DNA of 8,372 bases from Vulcanisaeta sp. UBA163 (lineage in GTDB: Archaea > Thermoproteota > Thermoprotei > Thermoproteales > Thermocladiaceae): the NCBI GenBank assembly GCA_002496475.1, contig DAJV01000130.1:2109-10480 (forward strand), written 5' to 3'. The position numbers and the translations under genes are program-made. The notes below the pieces were generated by a model. That model was not told where the DNA came from. It did no database searches and saw only the letters and a list, made by a program, of their open reading frames with translations. Each line of letters begins with the position of its first letter. Position 1 is the stretch's first letter. Positions 5,967-8,372 of this stretch are shown one piece after another.

Positions 5967-6560
5967 TTATTGCGTGATTGTGAGTCCAGTAAAGGCGTAC
6001 ACGAGGCTGTCAAGCTCGTCAATAGTTAAGTAGGGATACCTATTCCTAAGTAGGTCTTTCTTTCCATTAACCATGCCCTCATTAATAACCTTCACCTTAA
6101 CATTAACATCACTCAATGACTCAAGTAGGTCCCTAACCAGGCCAGAGACGCCGGGGCTCGTGCCAATTATCAAATTAACACTTAACTGTCTGGATAACCT
6201 CCTCATGAGTCTCATGAGTCTGATGAACCCAAGGGTTACATGCATTATCGGCGTGTCGTCAACGAGGACAATGACGCCGCACCTGGAATTACCAACGTCA
6301 ACACCAACATTCAAATGGTTAAGTCCTAAACCCTTGATCACAGTCTCTATAACACTATCAACACTGGTATCATTGAGAAGGAAGGACTTCCTACAATGAA
6401 CAAGGTCGGCCATGTACCTCTCCACAATAACTAAGTCAAGTCCCTGGCAATCATGGTCATTATTAACATACTTCAACGAAACATGGTCAGGGAAGACCAG
6501 GCTCTTGAGTAGGCTCCAGGTTGACGACCTGCCAACAAAGCCCAGGCTAAAGCCATCCAC
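5967..6560 (-). CDS. Uncharacterised RNase H-fold (RuvC/YqgF-like) protein
   Basis: I do not recognise a named family, but the C-terminal half reads as a RuvC/YqgF-type RNase H fold. Counting from the GTG at 6560 (197 residues), strand 1 is NVGVDVGNSRCGVIVLVDD (84-102) with acidic D88. Strand 3 (PIMHVTL) is followed by a basic helix (RLMRLMRRLSRQL, 114-126). NLIIGTSPG (129-137) corresponds to the YqgF 'VVGLP' strand, VKVINEG (155-162) places E161 after strand 5, and IDELDSLVYAFTGL (180-193) puts D184 in the last helix. This D-E-D set is the metal-ion triad of the fold. Residues 1-80 form an extra N-terminal region ending in a helix, absent from bacterial YqgF. A nuclease, resolvase or RNA-processing role is inferred, not shown. 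An in-frame TTG at 6563 is an alternative start; a stop lies four codons before it. It is divergent from the UPF0282 gene. Confidence 0.75.
   Translation of the reverse strand: MDGFSLGFVGRSSTWSLLKSLVFPDHVSLKYVNNDHDCQGLDLVIVERYMADLVHCRKSFLLNDTSVDSVIETVIKGLGLNHLNVGVDVGNSRCGVIVLVDDTPIMHVTLGFIRLMRLMRRLSRQLSVNLIIGTSPGVSGLVRDLLESLSDVNVKVKVINEGMVNGKKDLLRNRYPYLTIDELDSLVYAFTGLTITQ
6202..6228 (-). repeat. In-frame 9-bp tandem repeat (RLM-coding) inside the RNase H-like gene
   Basis: CTCATGAGT occurs twice in tandem (6202-6210, 6211-6219), followed by a degraded third copy CTGATGAAC (6220-6228). Each unit contains the palindrome CTCATGAG. The unit is nine bases, so the frame is kept, and it encodes the repeating R-L-M motif of a basic helix. 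It looks like a small slippage-type duplication. Confidence 0.7.
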
Positions 6561-6578
6561 CAAGGCATAGGAAGACTA

Positions 6579-6595
6579 AAGATATTATAAATCTT
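6579..6595. promoter_or_regulatory. Near-palindromic bidirectional TATA element between the RNase H-like and UPF0282 genes
   Basis: AAGATATTATAAATCTT has perfect 5-bp arms (AAGAT/ATCTT) around a TATA-like core, TATTATAAA (6583-6591). Its centre, 6587, is 28 nt before the plus-strand ATG at 6615 and 27 nt before the minus-strand GTG at 6560. Both strands show a purine-rich BRE-like AAGA before the core. It can therefore drive two leaderless transcripts, and it favours GTG 6560 over TTG 6563 as the start. Confidence 0.65.
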
Positions 6596-6614
6596 ACACG
6601 CATTAACTGGGCAT

Positions 6615-7562
6615 ATGGAGTTAATATCAATAGCCGAGGAAAGCCTTGGCGTCAGGTCAATGGCCATGTTCGTAAGAACCAAGGACCTATCAATACTGCT
6701 GGACCCTGGGATAAGCCTATCACCAAACAGATATGGACTACCACCACATCCCCGCGAACTAGAGAGGGTCAGGGCATTAAGGGGTATTCTCGAGGAATAC
6801 GCTGAGGAGGCGAATTACGTATTCATCAGCCACTATCACAGGGACCACTTCACTGTGCCGTACCCAAGCATCTACATGGGCACAACAAACGAGAGCTATA
6901 GGAAGGTATACAACAATAAAGTTATATTAATGAAATCACCTGAGGATGAGAATTGGAGCCAAAGAAGAAGGTACTACGGCTTAAGGAAGGCCATTGATGG
7001 TATTGCGAAGGACTTGGTGTTTGCTGACGGTAAAGAACTCACCATAGGCTCAACGAGGGTCGTAATATCGCGGTCACTGCCACACGGTGAGGATAACGCG
7101 AGGACAGGCAAGGTTATAGCAATCACCATAATTGATGGGGATGAGTCATTAACATTCATGCCGGATGTTGAGGGACCAATCTCGCAATTAGCCATTGATT
7201 ATATAATGTCCATGAGACCACAGACATTAGTGATTGGCGGACCACCCATATACCTAGTAAGAAGGGGCTTTGGTGAGGATTACCTCGGTACTGCTCTTAA
7301 GAACCTCACTACGGTACTAAGGGCTGGTTTCCTCGGTAAATTAGTCATCGCCCACCACACACTAAGGGACCTAAACTGGAGAAATGCATTGAGGGTACTT
7401 TTCGAGGAGGCAGAGAGGCAGGGAATTGCAGTAATGACGTATGCTGGGCTGCTCAACCGTGAAGATGAATTGCTGGAGGCGATGAGGAAGGAATTATACG
7501 CAAGAGAACCACCGCCAAAGGACTACCTCAGGCAGTTCAGGGGAACTGGGGATGAAGCATGA
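6615..7562 (+). CDS. UPF0282 family MBL-fold metallo-hydrolase (COG2248)
   Basis: A 315-residue cytoplasmic protein of the archaeal UPF0282 family (usually about 290-320), a branch of the metallo-beta-lactamase fold whose substrate is not known. Diagnostic segments are the opening AEESLGVRSMAMFVRTKDL at 7-25, LLDPGISLSPNRYGLPPHP at 28-46, and the metal motif SHYHRDHF at 72-79 (H73, H75, D77, H78). Further likely metal positions are the His in SLPHGED, the Asp in FMPDVEGP and the HH pair in IAHHTLRD near 251-258. VIGGPPIYL is the family's conserved Gly-Pro-Pro segment. No signal peptide or membrane segment is seen. All expected metal residues are present, so it should be an active di-metal hydrolase, possibly a nuclease or phosphodiesterase. 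The ATG at 6615 is set by the TATA element 28 nt upstream. It ends 22 bp from the convergent eL37 gene. Confidence 0.93.
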   Translation: MELISIAEESLGVRSMAMFVRTKDLSILLDPGISLSPNRYGLPPHPRELERVRALRGILEEYAEEANYVFISHYHRDHFTVPYPSIYMGTTNESYRKVYNNKVILMKSPEDENWSQRRRYYGLRKAIDGIAKDLVFADGKELTIGSTRVVISRSLPHGEDNARTGKVIAITIIDGDESLTFMPDVEGPISQLAIDYIMSMRPQTLVIGGPPIYLVRRGFGEDYLGTALKNLTTVLRAGFLGKLVIAHHTLRDLNWRNALRVLFEEAERQGIAVMTYAGLLNREDELLEAMRKELYAREPPPKDYLRQFRGTGDEA

Positions 7563-7584
7563 TGGGTATTGTGGACTAGTGTGT

Positions 7585-7773
7585 TTAACGGATCCTGACC
7601 TTATTAAACTTCTTGTTCTGCCATGAGTAGCGCCTAATCTTCTTTGATTTGCCCCAGCCGCAAGCTGCGCAGTAGCCCTTCACTGGGTTGTATGCGTGCC
7701 TGCCACACCTTGGGCATCTAATGTGTGTCCAGCCATTGTTCATCCTTCCAAATGATGGCGTCCCCTTCCCCAT
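7585..7773 (-). CDS. rpl37e: 50S ribosomal protein eL37 (L37e)
   Basis: A 62-residue basic zinc-binding protein of the large ribosomal subunit, close to full family length. It opens with MGKGTPSFGR (family 'GKGTPSFGKxxx'). The zinc knuckles follow: HIRCPRCGRHAYN (C20, C23) and KGYCAACGWG (C35, C38). The RNA-binding tail KKIRRYSWQNKK is nearly invariant in archaea and eukaryotes. The start is fixed by the conserved N-terminus. In many archaea this gene follows the LSm gene in one operon; here it is divergent from it across a 127-bp spacer and converges on the UPF0282 gene. Identity is secure. Confidence 0.97.
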   Translation of the reverse strand: MGKGTPSFGRMNNGWTHIRCPRCGRHAYNPVKGYCAACGWGKSKKIRRYSWQNKKFNKVRIR

Positions 7774-7802
7774 AATTCCTGGATTGGGGCATTCCCTCCT
7801 TA

Positions 7803-7811
7803 CTTAATAAG
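7803..7811 (-). promoter_or_regulatory. Probable TATA box for the eL37 gene
   Basis: On the minus strand this reads CTTATTAAG, preceded by an A-rich BRE-like stretch, and is centred 34 nt before the ATG at 7773. This predicts a short leader of about 8 nt. A neighbouring TTAAAC at 7812-7817 is an alternative core. Confidence 0.45.
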
Positions 7812-7870
7812 TTTAACTTTTTCATCAAGGGAAGGTGGGTTTATTGCCATGGTGTTTCGTAAAGATTAAC

Positions 7871-7879
7871 CTTTAAAAC
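7871..7879 (+). promoter_or_regulatory. TATA box for the LSm gene
   Basis: CTTTAAAAC is centred 26 nt before the ATG at 7901, predicting a leaderless mRNA. It supports 7901 as the start over the in-frame ATG at 7913. Confidence 0.65.
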
Positions 7880-7900
7880 AAGGTTTGAGGTCATTCCGTA

Positions 7901-8134
7901 ATGCCTCGCTGTATGGAGATAGTTAATGAGGAGCTACAGAGAAACCTGAATAAGGTGATACTGGTGAAGCTGAGGAATGGCTCGGAGATAAGGGGTATGT
8001 TGATTGGCTATGACCAGCACCTAAACCTACTGCTAACAGATACTGAGGAAATAAACCAAAGGAGTGGCGTCAAGAGTAGTTTAATGATAATTAGGGGCGA
8101 CACCATACTCTTCATAAGTCCATCAATACTATGA
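7901..8134 (+). CDS. LSm / Sm-like archaeal protein (SmAP, RNA-binding)
   Basis: A 77-residue Sm-fold protein. Archaeal SmAPs form heptameric rings that bind uridine-rich RNA, and are linked to sRNA and tRNA processing. The Sm1 motif spans about 19-50 (VILVKLRNGSEIRGMLIGYD, then QHLNLLLTDTEE), with the uridine-binding pocket positions D38, H40 and N42. The Sm2 motif is MIIRGDTILFIS (62-73), with pocket residue R65 in the invariant I-R-G. Length is normal for the family, and there is no C-terminal extension. The first four residues (MPRC) are before the first helix, and an alternative ATG is at 7913. Its stop overlaps the convergent alpha-mannosidase stop by 6 bp. Divergence from eL37 is unlike the common LSm-eL37 operon. 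Confidence 0.94.
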   Translation: MPRCMEIVNEELQRNLNKVILVKLRNGSEIRGMLIGYDQHLNLLLTDTEEINQRSGVKSSLMIIRGDTILFISPSIL

Positions 8135-8372
8135 CCTAACCAAAACAGTCCTCACCTCATAGGGCCTAAAGCAAAGATTACCCAGGTTAGCCTCACCATA
8201 CCTACTAAGCTCAAGTAAATCCGTCTCTACACCATTACCACTGACTAAGCCCTTAATACCAGTGCATGTGTTGATGCCGTAGGTCTCGTACAGCCTCATT
8301 ACAATCCCAGAGTCCTCACCCCACTTAAGCGCCTCAAGCATTACCGCTGGGTTACTTATTTCCAAAAACGAA
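8129..8372 (-). CDS. Alpha-mannosidase, GH38 family (C-terminal 80 residues; start beyond the right edge)
   Basis: Only the last 80 residues are in the window, the frame staying open to the right edge. The segment begins SFLEISNPAVMLEALKWGED and continues GIVMRLYETYG, ETDLLELS and NLCFRPYEVRTVLVRS. These match the C-terminal beta-sandwich of GH38 alpha-mannosidases ('SFlxxxPxNVVLEAvKkAED..givvRLYE...G', then 'ETDLLE' and 'lxfxPfEIkTlrv'). GH38 enzymes remove alpha-linked mannose from glycans by a retaining mechanism with a zinc-bound active site. The catalytic Asp and zinc ligands lie in the N-terminal part, outside the window. In crenarchaea the enzyme is intracellular and may trim or recycle protein glycans. 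The visible piece has no ATG; a TTG at 8365 is internal, not a start. The assignment rests on the tail alone but the match is characteristic. Confidence 0.82.
   Translation of the reverse strand, partial: SFLEISNPAVMLEALKWGEDSGIVMRLYETYGINTCTGIKGLVSGNGVETDLLELSRYGEANLGNLCFRPYEVRTVLVRS

Noticed and set aside
6073..6399. 108-codon open frame on the plus strand inside the RNase H-like gene
   Set aside because: It is low-complexity (Thr/Leu/Ser/Pro rich) and antisense to a frame with ordered catalytic motifs and a promoter; it is a shadow frame.
7718..7792. AAGGAGGG followed by an ATG at 7792 and a 24-codon frame overlapping the eL37 start (minus strand)
   Set aside because: The spacing between the Shine-Dalgarno-like run and ATG is only 1 nt, too short to work. 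It is also about 20 nt from the eL37 ATG, too far to serve it. Other genes here do not use Shine-Dalgarno sites.
8129..8365. A complete 78-residue protein starting at TTG 8365
   Set aside because: The frame stays open to the window edge and the upstream residues (Ser-Phe) continue the GH38 pattern, so it is the C-terminus of a larger gene.

Overview
The window looks like chromosomal DNA of a hyperthermophilic crenarchaeon (Thermoproteota), most likely a Thermoproteaceae member such as Vulcanisaeta or Caldivirga. This genus guess comes from protein style only; no rRNA is present. Support comes from an archaeal-type glutamyl-tRNA synthetase, an archaeal LSm protein, ribosomal protein eL37, a UPF0282 metallo-hydrolase, a DUF354 protein, abundant AGG/ATA codons, and TATA boxes centred about 26 nt from start codons (leaderless transcripts) instead of Shine-Dalgarno sites. 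I see no mobile element, CRISPR array, tRNA or rRNA.

Layout. Positions 1-866 (minus) hold the N-terminal 288 residues of glutamyl-tRNA synthetase, cut by the left edge. It is divergent from 924-2174 (plus), an imidazolonepropionase (HutI). Next is 2216-2650 (plus), an unrecognised 144-residue Cys-containing protein, whose 3' end overlaps a minus-strand gene by 8 bp. From right to left, 5836 to 2643 is a minus-strand run: a 53-residue zinc-ribbon protein (5675-5836), a DUF354 glycosyltransferase-like protein (4543-5613), a GalE-type sugar-nucleotide epimerase/dehydratase (3596-4477), and a MraY/WecA/AglH-like phosphosugar transferase (2643-3599). The last two are coupled by an ATGA overlap. 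An AT-rich 130-bp spacer separates this run from a probable RNase H/RuvC/YqgF-like protein (5967-6560, minus). That gene diverges from the UPF0282 MBL-fold hydrolase (6615-7562, plus) across a nearly palindromic, apparently bidirectional TATA element. The right end has eL37 (7585-7773, minus), LSm (7901-8134, plus) and the C-terminus of a GH38 alpha-mannosidase (8129 to the right edge, minus).

How the genes fit together. DUF354, the SDR epimerase and the phosphosugar transferase form a plausible surface-glycan or lipid-linked-oligosaccharide cluster. The alpha-mannosidase is also a glycan enzyme but lies apart. GltX, eL37 and LSm are information-processing genes. HutI has no other histidine-degradation gene beside it. 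The points most worth a second look are the uncharacterised RNase H-like protein with its symmetric promoter, the short zinc-ribbon gene, the Asp-to-Asn change in a key motif of the phosphosugar transferase, and the divergent LSm/eL37 pair, which is usually a co-directional operon in archaea. I do not see convincing evidence for an entirely new multi-gene system.
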